Positions 1-7,632 of a stretch of 21,804 nucleotides of DNA are shown piece after piece. Source of the stretch: JBKQHQ01 sp052148715. GTDB taxonomy: Bacteria; Pseudomonadota; Alphaproteobacteria; Rhizobiales; Xanthobacteraceae. Location of the stretch: contig JBKQHQ010000179.1 of the NCBI GenBank assembly GCA_052148715.1, positions 1-21,804 on the forward strand, given 5' to 3'. The position numbers were made by a program, and so were the translations under genes. Below the pieces are notes generated by a model, which saw nothing but the letters and a program-made list of their open reading frames with translations, made no database searches and was not told where the DNA came from. Every line of letters begins with the position of its first letter. Position 1 is the first letter of the stretch.

Positions 1-180
1 TTCGCTGATCGCCCCAAATGCCGCCGCAGCACTCTCCATCGCATCCTCCGCAAACCGAATCAGAGGATCACGACAGATTCAGCACTTCAGCCCTTTGTCA
101 CGCACTTCTTCACCCGATCCCCCTGGGAGTGATGATCGGTTGCCTGTACTGCCGGCGAATTAATAGGCTATACTGAGTTC
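1..180. other. Left-edge sequence without a recognisable gene
   Basis: I see no supported gene in the first 180 bases. The stretch just before the antitoxin gene holds a TATACT hexamer at 169-174, a good sigma-70 -10 match, only 7 bases from the ATG at 181. No clear -35 lies at the right distance. If used, the transcript would start at or next to the start codon, that is, be leaderless. No strong Shine-Dalgarno sequence is visible before 181, which fits this weakly. Confidence 0.35.
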
Positions 181-417
181 ATGACAGCAAAAGCGCTTAA
201 AGAGGCGTTGCGGCGAGTGGAGACTTGGCCGGAGGAGGCGCAGGAGGAGCTCGCGGAGATCGCGCTCGAAATCGACGAGGGTCTCAAGGGTGGTTTGTAT
301 CGTGCGACAGCCGAGGAACTTGAAGGGATCGACCGGGGGCTCAAGGCTGCGCGGGAAGGACGGTTTGCCACGGACGAAGAAGTTGAGGCGATCCTTGCCA
401 AGCATCGCGGCGAATGA
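181..417 (+). CDS. Type II antitoxin, ParD-like addiction module protein
   Basis: A 78-residue, strongly acidic and helical protein, of the size and composition usual for antitoxins of ParD/addiction-module type. The family binds and neutralises a RelE/ParE-fold toxin and represses its own operon. I recognise the pattern ETWPEEAQEELAEIALEID near the N-terminus and the C-terminal GRFATDEEVEAILAKHR, which recur in alphaproteobacterial antitoxins paired with ParE toxins. The stop codon overlaps the toxin start (ATGA at 414-417), the usual translational coupling of such pairs. Because the partner toxin is frameshifted, this antitoxin may now be a solitary relic. Function is inferred from family resemblance and gene order. 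Confidence 0.8.
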   Translation: MTAKALKEALRRVETWPEEAQEELAEIALEIDEGLKGGLYRATAEELEGIDRGLKAAREGRFATDEEVEAILAKHRGE

Positions 418-706
418 AGGTCATCTATACCGACGAGGCAGCTCGTAATCTCGACGACATACTGACGTTCATTGCTTCCAATTATCCAACCATCTTGGCG
501 TCTTTTCGAAAACGACTTCGTACTGTGGAGCGTCGCATTGGCATGTGGCCGGGGAGTGCAGAGGAAGTGGAGCAGCGCCCGGGCGTCCGCGTCGTTCGCT
601 CGTCCGATATCCATACAAAATCTTTTACCAGGTCTCGGCTGAGGCGGTAGAGTTACTTTACATCCATCATGCCGCACGCCAGGAGCCGTGGGAAGGCGAG
701 CGCTGA
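414..706 (+). pseudogene. Frameshifted RelE/ParE-family toxin
   Basis: The reading frame from 414 gives a ParE-like start (MKVIYTDEAARNLDDILTFI, then RLRTVERRIGMWP and EQRPGVRVV) and then runs into unrelated residues, stopping at 650. In the +1-shifted frame from about 599 the missing C-terminus follows: LVRYPYKIFYQVSAEAVELL, then YIHHAARQEPWEGER and a stop at 704-706. The two pieces join as one ~97-residue ParE toxin if a single base is restored near 597-599, where family members have VVPLVRYPYK. The family inhibits DNA gyrase (ParE) or cleaves mRNA on ribosomes (RelE). The break removes the conserved C-terminal strand, so the product is probably inactive. A sequencing error at this base would be an alternative. 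Confidence 0.8.
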
Positions 707-844
707 TTGACCGCACGGATTACGGCTTTCTGCCTTTGCTCAATGCTGGCCAAGCACCGCCGACCATGATGATCGCCCAACGAAGGAGGAGCTTGACCAG
801 TTGACCGACGTTTGCCCAACGCGCCGCCGGACTGCTTGGTTTCC

Positions 845-1190
845 CCAGCTACAAGCCATCGTGGGTTCGTTTCGGTATCTCACAATCCTTGCGACGTTTG
901 AGGATAAGTTTCCATCAGAGCTTGACGCCTGTGTTTCAGATGGCGGCGTTCAGCCTCCCCAAGCCCCAGTTGATCCCGTGGGTTCGTTTCGGGATCCGGC
1001 AATTCCCGGATGTTTCATGATAAGTTGCCACCAGAGTTGAGCGCCTTCGTTTCACACGGCACTGTTCGGCTTCCCCGAGCCCCAGGTGATCCTGTGGGTT
1101 CGTTTCGGGATCCAGCAAATTCCCGGATGTTTCATGATGAGCTGCCACCAGAGTTGAGGGCCTTCCGTTTCACGCTTCCTTCAAACAGCT
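845..1190. repeat. Three-copy tandem repeat, period about 117 bp
   Basis: The string GTGGGTTCGTTTCGG recurs at 861, 978 and 1094, a spacing of 117 and 116 bases. The flanks also match: copies two and three share GATCC-GTGGGTTCG, ATTCCCGGATGTTTCATGAT, GCCACCAGAGTTGA and TTCGGCTTCCCCGAGCCCCAG-like blocks, while copy one is more diverged. Each later unit holds a small inverted repeat, ATCCGG...CCGGAT. Although a plus-strand frame is open across copies two and three, the repeat shows insertions and no conserved peptide, so I do not call it coding. Confidence 0.75.
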
Positions 1191-1655
1191 CCATAGCCGC
1201 TGCCTGTAAATACAGGAGAATAACAGGCGGGGATCCCTGGAGTGTCCCTCAAGTGAGACACGGAAACTAGAGATAATGGTGGTGTCTTTTCCTCGACGAT
1301 TGGAGGGGGGCTCGAAGCCATCCCCGTGCTGCAACTCCTGCCCGCTTGCCGCAGCGAGCGGGCATAATGAGGTCGTCGCCGCGGCGCAACGGCTTCACGC
1401 TCGCACTCATCGGCGACTCCCCTTTGAATCAGCCTCACTCTATCACTTTCAGAAGACGTCGTCAACATCACTTCTGTAAATCGCTGCGCCGCTGGAACGA
1501 CCGCTTTGCCTGCAAAGCATCCGGTTCAACTTTTCTCACGGTCGATGAGCCACGGTCGAGGTGGAGACCACGACCTCTCCACGTCATGCTCCGCGAAATC
1601 GGGGCGCCCGGTACTCACAGACCGCGCGAAAGCGTCCAGCGTCGGTGGCTACTGG
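1191..1655. other. Gene-poor stretch between the tandem repeat and the hydrolase operon
   Basis: Several overlapping short frames are open on both strands, as expected in GC-rich DNA, but none has a ribosome binding site, a known motif or a plausible protein composition. I see an inverted repeat CCCGCT...AGCGGG near 1339-1362 and nothing else I can name. Confidence 0.5.
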
Positions 1656-1680
1656 GTCATCCGCCTTCGCGGATGATGAC
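1656..1680. repeat. Short REP-like hairpin downstream of the hydrolase gene
   Basis: GTCATCCGC and GCGGATGATGAC face each other across a CTTC-type loop. It lies 45 bases beyond the stop codon of the minus-strand hydrolase gene. It could act as a transcription end or mRNA 3' stabiliser, but no T-run follows on the minus strand. Confidence 0.6.
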
Positions 1681-1724
1681 AACAGAGAGACTGCGGTCGT
1701 GACAATTCGACGACCTTGTGAGTC

Positions 1725-2525
1725 TTACGGCTTCCCGTCGCGCAGCAAGTGCGTGGTGAACTCGGTGATCGCGCGCAGCGTCGCGTCGGGCGCCTCGCGA
1801 AACGGGGTGTGCTGCGCGCCGGGCAGCAGCGCGACCTCGACCGGGCAAGTGCATTCCTGCTGCGCCGCCTCGATCTGCCGCAGCGTGCCGTATTGGTCGT
1901 CGGCGCCCTGCACGATCAGGATCGGCACGCGGATATAGGCGAGCTCGCCGGTGATGTCCCAAGCGCGGAAGCCGGGATCGAGCCAGGCGTCGTTCCAGCC
2001 GCGAAACGCCGTGTCGACATTGGCGTGCCAACGGGCAAGTTTGGCGCGCAGGTCGGTGGTCGCGTAGGCGGTGCCCGCCGCCGCGATCGCTTTAAGGCCC
2101 ATGTCCTCGACGAAGAAATGCGGGGCCAACAGCACCAGGCCTCCCACACGGTGATCCTCGATGCTGCCTGCATAGATCGCGGCGATCGAGGCGCCGTCGC
2201 TGTGGCCGATCAGCAGCCCGCGGCGAAAGCCGATCGCTTCCAGCACGCGCGGCAGGACCTCGCGGGCTTCGTCATGCATGTAGGCGAGCGGGCGCGGCAG
2301 CGGCACGTCGCTCGAGCGCCCGTAGCCGGCGCGCGAATAGACGAACACGCCGGCGCAGGTCGCCGCCGCCAGTCGCTCGGGAAAGTCACCCCACAGGCCG
2401 ACGCAGCCGAGCCCCTCATGCAGCAAGACGAGCGTCGGCGCCGCGTCGGGGCGCGGCCCGATCATGCGGAATTCGAGCCGCTGCGCACCGATGTCGAGAA
2501 AACCCTCATCGGCCAGTCTGGTCAT
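1725..2525 (-). CDS. Alpha/beta-fold hydrolase
   Basis: A 266-residue single-domain alpha/beta hydrolase, normal length for the family. The nucleophile elbow GHSDG puts the catalytic serine at about residue 109; the acid is probably in GADD (209-210) and the histidine in AQHTPF (239). HEGLG at 36-40 forms the oxyanion-hole region. No signal peptide, so cytoplasmic. The gene follows the CoA-ligase gene after only 7 bases, so the two are probably co-transcribed and co-translated. In this setting it may open a lactone or ester, or cleave a C-C bond or thioester in the same catabolic route, but the fold alone does not give the substrate. The family assignment is firm, the reaction unknown. Confidence 0.92.
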   Translation of the reverse strand: MTRLADEGFLDIGAQRLEFRMIGPRPDAAPTLVLLHEGLGCVGLWGDFPERLAAATCAGVFVYSRAGYGRSSDVPLPRPLAYMHDEAREVLPRVLEAIGFRRGLLIGHSDGASIAAIYAGSIEDHRVGGLVLLAPHFFVEDMGLKAIAAAGTAYATTDLRAKLARWHANVDTAFRGWNDAWLDPGFRAWDITGELAYIRVPILIVQGADDQYGTLRQIEAAQQECTCPVEVALLPGAQHTPFREAPDATLRAITEFTTHLLRDGKP

Positions 2526-2532
2526 GCCGATA

Positions 2533-4146
2533 TCACGGAGCCGCCGCTTCGCCCCGTAGCTTGAAGCGCTGAATCTTGCCGGTCGCGGTCTTCGGCAACT
2601 CGCGGCGGAACTCGACCCAGCGCGGATACTTGAAGGGCGCGAGCATGAGCTTGACGTGCTCCTGCAGCGCGCGCGCCAAGGCGTCGGATTCCGCGTCCGG
2701 CACTTTCAGCACCACAAACGCCTTCGGCTTGACCAAGCCGTCGCCGTCGAGCCAGGCGACCACTGCGCATTCGAGCACGGCCTCGTGCGTCTGCAGCGCC
2801 GCCTCCACCTCGAACGGCGCGACATAGAGGCCGGACACCTTCAGCATGTCGTCACGGCGGCCGCAATAGACGTAGTGCCCGTCGGCATCCTCAATGTATT
2901 TGTCGCCCGAGCGGGTCCACTCACCGAGAAAGGTCGAGCGGGACTGGGCGCGGTTGTTCCAGTACATGATCGCGCTGGTCGGCCCGCGCACGAGGAGCTC
3001 GCCGATGTCGCCCTTGTTCACCGCCTCGCCGTCGTCGCCGACGAGCTTGACCTGATAGCCCGGCACCGGCGTGCCGGTGGTGCCGTATTTCACATCACCG
3101 GGGCGGTTCGACAGGAAGATGTGCAGCATCTCGGTCGAGCCGAGGCCATCGAGGATGTCGACACCGTAGCGCTCGCTCCAGCGCCGGCCGACATCCTGCG
3201 GCAGGGCCTCCCCGGCGGAGACGCAACGGCGCAGCTGCAAATCGGAACGTGACGGCGCCGCCGGGCTCGCGAGAAACGCCGCATAGAAGGTCGGCACCCC
3301 ATAGAAGACCGTGATCGGATGCCGGCGCAAAACCGCGGCGACGCTTTCGGGCGTGGGACGGTCCGGCAGCAGCACCGTCGTCGCGCCGGCGGCCATCGGG
3401 AAGGTCAGCGCATTGCCCAGCCCGTAGGCGAAGAACAGCTTGGCGACCGAGTAAACGACATCGCTCTCCTGCAGGCCGAGCACCGGACTGCCGTAGAGAT
3501 CGGCCGTGAGCTGCAGGCTCGCGTGCACGTGGACGGCGCCTTTCGGCTTGCCGGTCGAGCCCGACGTGTAGAGCCAGAAGCAGATGTCATCGCACGTGGT
3601 CGCGGCAGTGAAGGGATCGGGCACGGCCGCGGCGATCAGATCCTCAAAGCACGGACGGCCGTCCGTCTTCCCGCCGGAGACGATGACATGCTTGAGATCG
3701 GGGCATGCGCCGATCAGCTTGGCGAATTTGGGATAGAGCGCGTCCGAGACGACAAGGAGCCTGGCCCGGCTGTCGGTCAGGATGAACCGGTAGTCGTCCT
3801 CGGTCAGCAGCGTATTCACCGGGACCGCGATCGTTCCCGCCTTGACGGCGCCGAGGAAGGCCGTGGGCCAGTCGACCGTATCGAGGAGGCAGATGAGGAT
3901 GCGCTCCTCCGGACGGATGCCAATCGACCGCAACAGATGTCCGAAGCGGGCGACCCGATCCGCAAGCGCTCCATAGGTCCAGCTGCCGCGCGGATCGATA
4001 AAGGCCGGCTTGTCGGCGCGGCCGGCGGCGAGATTGCGCTCGATGATATGGGCGGCGAAGTTGTAGGCTCGCGGGATCGCCTCGACCGCGCCATGGGGAT
4101 CGGACGCGGCCGGCACCGGACTAACAACCTCGGCGAGCGGTGCCAT
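2533..4146 (-). CDS. Benzoate-CoA ligase family acyl/aryl-CoA synthetase
   Basis: A 537-residue adenylate-forming enzyme (ANL superfamily) that would activate a carboxylic acid to its CoA thioester with ATP. The P-loop YTSGSTGKPKGAVH is at 193-206, the A5-like segment DGLGSTEMLHIFLSN at 333-346, the hinge region SGDKY...GRRDDMLKVSG at 413-439, and the C-terminal lysine loop PKTATGKIQRFKLR at 518-531 with the adenylation lysine K524. The wording GSTEMLHIFLSNRPGDVKYGTTG and the pattern NTLLTEDDY are those of the benzoate/4-hydroxybenzoate-CoA ligase branch. The enzyme is cytoplasmic. It heads a two-gene unit with the hydrolase and is divergent from the MmgE/PrpD gene, with 80 bases between the two start codons. 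Exact acid not determinable: benzoate, a hydroxybenzoate or a related aromatic acid are likely. Confidence 0.92.
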   Translation of the reverse strand: MAPLAEVVSPVPAASDPHGAVEAIPRAYNFAAHIIERNLAAGRADKPAFIDPRGSWTYGALADRVARFGHLLRSIGIRPEERILICLLDTVDWPTAFLGAVKAGTIAVPVNTLLTEDDYRFILTDSRARLLVVSDALYPKFAKLIGACPDLKHVIVSGGKTDGRPCFEDLIAAAVPDPFTAATTCDDICFWLYTSGSTGKPKGAVHVHASLQLTADLYGSPVLGLQESDVVYSVAKLFFAYGLGNALTFPMAAGATTVLLPDRPTPESVAAVLRRHPITVFYGVPTFYAAFLASPAAPSRSDLQLRRCVSAGEALPQDVGRRWSERYGVDILDGLGSTEMLHIFLSNRPGDVKYGTTGTPVPGYQVKLVGDDGEAVNKGDIGELLVRGPTSAIMYWNNRAQSRSTFLGEWTRSGDKYIEDADGHYVYCGRRDDMLKVSGLYVAPFEVEAALQTHEAVLECAVVAWLDGDGLVKPKAFVVLKVPDAESDALARALQEHVKLMLAPFKYPRWVEFRRELPKTATGKIQRFKLRGEAAAP

Positions 4147-4226
4147 TCTTGTTTGTGTGCCCGCAATTTGCGGCGCATTCTCCCTGTTCGGCCGGCATTA
4201 TGCAGGGCAAGGGCACAGGAAATCAA
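4147..4226. promoter_or_regulatory. Divergent promoter region between the CoA-ligase and MmgE/PrpD genes
   Basis: The two start codons face away from each other across 80 bases, so both promoters and any operator must lie here or overlap the coding ends. I could not pick convincing -35/-10 hexamers by eye. No regulator gene is adjacent. Confidence 0.4.
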
Positions 4227-5579
4227 ATGGCTGCTCTGACCACGGACCTCGGAAACTTCGTCGCGCAATTGAGGCTGGACGACATCCCGGTGGCCGCCAC
4301 CACGGTGGCAAAGACCGGATTTACCGACTGCTTCGGCGTCATCGTTGCCGGCGCGCGCCAGCCGGCCGTGGCGCTCGTCGACCGGACGCTGAGCGGGTCC
4401 GACGGTTCCGCCAAGGCTTCGCTCATACCTGGCGGTGCGCGACGCAATGTTGAAGATGCGGCGCTGGTCAACGGCGTTGCGGCCCATGTGCTCGATTACG
4501 ACGACGTCACGTCGGATGGCCATCCGAGCGCCGTGCTGGTGCCGGCCATCTTGGCGCAGGGCGAGGCCTGCGGATCGAGCGGGGCCGACATGCTGACGGC
4601 TTATGTCGCCGGCTACGAGGTCTGGGCCGAGTTGCTGGTACGCGAGCCGGTGCCGCTCCATCAGAAGGGATGGCACCCGACCGCCGTGCGCGGCCCGATT
4701 GCGGCAGCGGCGGCCTGCGCAAAGCTCATGCGGCTCGGACCGCGGGACACCGCCACGGCGCTGGCGCTCGCCGGGTCGATGGCGAGCGGCCTAGTCGCCA
4801 ATTTCGGCACGCTGACCAAACCCTTCCAGGTAGGCCGCGCCGCCCAATCCGGGCTGCTGGCCGCGCGCCTCGCCGCGGCCGGGCTGACGGCCTCGCCGGA
4901 CGCACTTGAGCACCCGTCCGGATATCTCGCCGCGTTTTCGCCGGACGGCCGGGGGGACCGCGCCCGCCCGCTCGAACGGACGGGCCGGGAATGGCACCTG
5001 GAGCGCCAAGGCTTGAACATCAAGCGCTACCCGATCTGCTATGCGACGCATCGCGCCATCGACGCCACGCTCGATCTGGTTCAGCGTCACGACTTGCGGC
5101 CGGCCGATGTCGAAGAGATCCAAGTGTCGACCAGCGAGTTGCAGGTGCGGATGCTGCGCAACGACCGCCCGCAGACCGGATTCGAGGCGAAATTCAGCAT
5201 GCAGTTCGCGCTCGCTGCGTCTCTCGTTGCCCGCGGCGTCGGCTTGCAGCAACTGCGCGACGATTTTGTCAAGAGCCCCACGGTGCAGGCCCTGATGCCG
5301 CGCGTGCGCTGCGCGGCAACCGTCGAGGCAGAAGAAGGAAGCGCGTTTGCTCGCGCCGATTCCGTCGAGATCAGGACGGCGCAGGGGAAAACCTTTGCGA
5401 GTCCTCCGATACGATTTGCGAAAGGCAGCACCCAATCACCGCTGTCGCGCGAAGAGCTGTGGCTCAAGTTCTCGGATTGCCTTGGCGATGATTTTGCGCC
5501 GCCGACAAAGGCCAAGGCGTTCGAAAGCTTGATGACGCTCGATCGATTGGACGGCACAAGCGAGCTGCTTCGATTGTAG
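4227..5579 (+). CDS. MmgE/PrpD family protein (2-methylcitrate dehydratase / aconitate decarboxylase superfamily)
   Basis: A 450-residue protein, the usual length. I chose the ATG at 4227, preceded by CAGGAA, because the alignable MmgE/PrpD start (MAALTTDLGNFVAQL) begins there; an upstream in-frame ATG at 4140 would add 29 unrelated residues. Conserved blocks are AAHVLDYDD with GHPS (86-101), GWHPTAVRG (148-156), TKPFQVGRAAQ (197-207) and IKRYPICYATHRAID (265-279). They supply the Asp, His and Lys residues that form the active site in this superfamily. Members dehydrate 2-methylcitrate or decarboxylate cis-aconitate to itaconate. With a CoA-transferase, an enoyl-CoA hydratase and an HMG-type lyase nearby, a tricarboxylate or branched dicarboxylate substrate is plausible. 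Family firm, reaction inferred. Confidence 0.9.
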   Translation: MAALTTDLGNFVAQLRLDDIPVAATTVAKTGFTDCFGVIVAGARQPAVALVDRTLSGSDGSAKASLIPGGARRNVEDAALVNGVAAHVLDYDDVTSDGHPSAVLVPAILAQGEACGSSGADMLTAYVAGYEVWAELLVREPVPLHQKGWHPTAVRGPIAAAAACAKLMRLGPRDTATALALAGSMASGLVANFGTLTKPFQVGRAAQSGLLAARLAAAGLTASPDALEHPSGYLAAFSPDGRGDRARPLERTGREWHLERQGLNIKRYPICYATHRAIDATLDLVQRHDLRPADVEEIQVSTSELQVRMLRNDRPQTGFEAKFSMQFALAASLVARGVGLQQLRDDFVKSPTVQALMPRVRCAATVEAEEGSAFARADSVEIRTAQGKTFASPPIRFAKGSTQSPLSREELWLKFSDCLGDDFAPPTKAKAFESLMTLDRLDGTSELLRL

Positions 5580-5623
5580 TAGCACACTGGGACAGAGCGC
5601 AAACACGCAAGGTTAAAGTGACA

Positions 5624-6418
5624 ATGCGAACCCAATTCGAAACGTTACTGATCGAGAGCCGCGCCGACAAAGTCTTGGTGGTCACGATCAATCGGCCTGC
5701 GGCGGCCAACGCCATCAACACGGCTTTGGGCCGCGAGCTGCTCGAGCTCTTCTCCGAGCTCATCGCCGATCCGGCGCTCGCCCGCGTCGTCGTGCTCACG
5801 GGGAGCGGCGATCGAGCGTTTTGTGCGGGCGGCGACCTAAAAGAACGCCACGGCATGACCGATGAGCAATGGAACGCCCAGCACCTCGTTTTCGAGCGGA
5901 TGATCAGGGCGGTGATCGAGTGTCCGGTCCCGGTGATCGCCGCCGTGAATGGCGCGGCGTTCGGCGGCGGCTGCGAGCTCGCGCTCGGCTGCGATTTCAT
6001 CTATGCGTCGCGGACGGCGCGGTTTGCGCTCACCGAGGTGACGCTCGGCATCATGCCCGGCACCGGCGGCACCCAGAACCTGCCGCGCGCCATCGGATCA
6101 CGCCGCGCCAAGGAGCTGATTTTCTCCGGCCGCCCCTTCGGTGCCGAGGACGCCCATGCGTGGGGCCTGGTCAACAAGCTGTGCGAGCCGGCCTCGCTGA
6201 TGACCGAGACGCTCACGGCCGCCCAGACCATCGCTGCCAACGCGCCGATTGCGATCCGCCAGGCCAAGCGCGCGATCGATCTCGGGACGCAGATGAGCAT
6301 CGCCGAGGGCATGGCGTTCGAGATCGAAGCCTATAACCGAATGGTGACGACGCAGGACCGGCGGGAAGGCGTCCGCGCCTTCAACGAGAAGCGCAAGCCG
6401 CGCTTCGAGGGCCGGTAG
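5624..6418 (+). CDS. Enoyl-CoA hydratase/isomerase (crotonase) family protein
   Basis: A 264-residue crotonase-fold enzyme that would add water across a 2-enoyl-CoA double bond. I prefer the ATG at 5624 (AAGG about 12 bases upstream); a GTG at 5618 is also possible. Counting from the GTG start, the oxyanion-hole blocks are AFCAGGDLKE (68-76) and NGAAFGGGCELAL (111-123). The two catalytic glutamates of true hydratases are both kept: E120 in GGGCEL and E140 in LTEVTLG. This favours hydratase over isomerase or decarboxylase activity. It starts 44 bases after the MmgE/PrpD stop and is likely in the same transcript. Oddly, its TAG stop codon lies inside the terminal inverted repeat of a MITE-like element, so insertion may have set or altered the C-terminus (...RKPRFEGR). 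Confidence 0.93.
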   Translation: MRTQFETLLIESRADKVLVVTINRPAAANAINTALGRELLELFSELIADPALARVVVLTGSGDRAFCAGGDLKERHGMTDEQWNAQHLVFERMIRAVIECPVPVIAAVNGAAFGGGCELALGCDFIYASRTARFALTEVTLGIMPGTGGTQNLPRAIGSRRAKELIFSGRPFGAEDAHAWGLVNKLCEPASLMTETLTAAQTIAANAPIAIRQAKRAIDLGTQMSIAEGMAFEIEAYNRMVTTQDRREGVRAFNEKRKPRFEGR

Positions 6419-6580
6419 GGTGGGCAAAGGCGGCCAAGACCTCAGGGCGTTGGCACGGTGCGTGTTCCGCCGTGCCCACGTGATCAGGCATTGCGGTCCC
6501 CTGTGGCAACCCGCGTGGGCACTGCGGGCCCGGTGCCGTGCAGCAATCTAAAACGTCGTGGCCGCCTTTGCCCACCCTAC
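6415..6580. mobile_element. MITE-like palindromic element, 166 bp with 21-bp perfect terminal inverted repeats
   Basis: Bases 6415-6435 (starting GTAGGGTGGGCAAAGGCGG) are the exact reverse complement of 6560-6580 (ending TTTGCCCACCCTAC). Between them is structured, GC-rich DNA with nested partial repeats of the GTGCCCAC kind. Palindromes beginning GTAGGGTGGGCAAAG are widespread between genes in Bradyrhizobium and relatives, as I recall. No transposase is encoded, so any movement would be in trans. The element overlaps the stop codon of the enoyl-CoA hydratase gene and ends 53 bases before the next start, so the transcript could form a long hairpin that separates the two messages. Confidence 0.85.
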
Positions 6581-6632
6581 AAATCGGAACGACATCCACT
6601 CTATTCCGCACCACAATCAACAAGGAGAGGAC

Positions 6633-7571
6633 ATGCCGGAGCAGGTCTGGTTACGCGAGGTCGGGCTGCGCGACGGCTTGCAGAACATCGCGATGTTCAT
6701 GCCGACGCAGCAGAAGAAGGATTGGATCAGCGCGGAGTTCGCGGCCGGCGTCCGGGAGATCGAGGTCACCTCCTATGTGCCGCCGAAGCTCCTGCCGCAG
6801 TTCGTCGATGCCGAGGAGGTCACGCGTCACGCGCTGGCGATCGAGGGATTGGCGGCCAGTGCCTTGATCCCCAACCTCAAGGGCGCGCAACGAGGCATGG
6901 AACTCGGCGTACCGCAACTCAATTATGTGCAGTCGGTCAGCGAGAGCCATAATCAGGCGAATGTCCGGCGCTCGACGCGGGAATCGGTCGACGATTTCAA
7001 GCGCATCATTGCGCTGCGCGATGCCTCCTCGGCGCCGAAGCGCATACGCATTGCCGGCGGGTTGTCGACGGCATTCGGCTGCACGATCGAAGGATCGATC
7101 AAGGAAAGCAAAGTCCTGGCGTGGGCCGAGGAACTGCTCGCGGCCGGCGCCGACGAGCTGATCATCGCCGACACGGTCGGCTACGCCAATCCGGCGGCCG
7201 TCAAATCCGTCTTCGGCCGCATCGTCCCGCTGGCCGGCTCGATCCCTGTCAGCGCGCATTTTCACGACACCCGCGGGCTCGGCCTCGCCAACGTCCTTGC
7301 CGCTCTGGACGTCGGCATCAGGCGGTTCGACGCGTCCTTGGGAGGACTTGGCGGCTGCCCATACGCGCCCGGCGCGAGCGGCAATATCGCCATGGAAGAC
7401 TGTGCCTTCATGCTGGAAAGCATGGGCTTTGCAACCGGAATTGATCTGGCGCGGCTGCTCGAGGTGCGGCGGACGGTGGAAGCGCAGCTCGCGGGCATCA
7501 CCTTCTACGGTTCGATCGGAAGGGCCGGACTGCCGAAGGGCTATCAGCCGCGCAACGCCGCGGCGGCTTGA
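6633..7571 (+). CDS. Hydroxymethylglutaryl-CoA lyase family (HMGL-like aldolase)
   Basis: A 312-residue TIM-barrel lyase, the normal length. The start at 6633 follows a strong AAGGAGAGG site. Motifs: LREVGLRDGLQN at 7-18 with the catalytic Arg-Asp pair R13-D14; EVTSYVPPKLLPQ at 44-56; the metal-binding HFHDTRGLGLAN at 209-220; and the signature GLGGCPYAPGASGN at 238-251 with the catalytic cysteine C242. HMG-CoA lyase splits (S)-3-hydroxy-3-methylglutaryl-CoA into acetyl-CoA and acetoacetate; relatives cleave citramalyl-CoA or similar 3-hydroxyacyl-CoAs. A CoA-transferase follows after 61 bases, which supplies the CoA thioester such a lyase needs. The active site is complete, so it is probably functional. 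The natural substrate is open. Confidence 0.93.
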   Translation: MPEQVWLREVGLRDGLQNIAMFMPTQQKKDWISAEFAAGVREIEVTSYVPPKLLPQFVDAEEVTRHALAIEGLAASALIPNLKGAQRGMELGVPQLNYVQSVSESHNQANVRRSTRESVDDFKRIIALRDASSAPKRIRIAGGLSTAFGCTIEGSIKESKVLAWAEELLAAGADELIIADTVGYANPAAVKSVFGRIVPLAGSIPVSAHFHDTRGLGLANVLAALDVGIRRFDASLGGLGGCPYAPGASGNIAMEDCAFMLESMGFATGIDLARLLEVRRTVEAQLAGITFYGSIGRAGLPKGYQPRNAAAA

Positions 7572-7632
7572 CGGCGAAACTTGCTATAGACTGTATCCAT
7601 CTCTCCATCTCTCTCAGCCGGTGAACAAGACG

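Noticed and set aside
801..1270. Plus-strand frames over the 117-bp repeats as a repeat protein
   Set aside because: Unit lengths of 117 and 116 shift the frame between copies, and the peptide is not conserved.
3319..4239. Plus-strand frame of 306 codons opposite the CoA-ligase gene
   Set aside because: Shadow of a gene with all ANL-superfamily motifs; no motif of its own.
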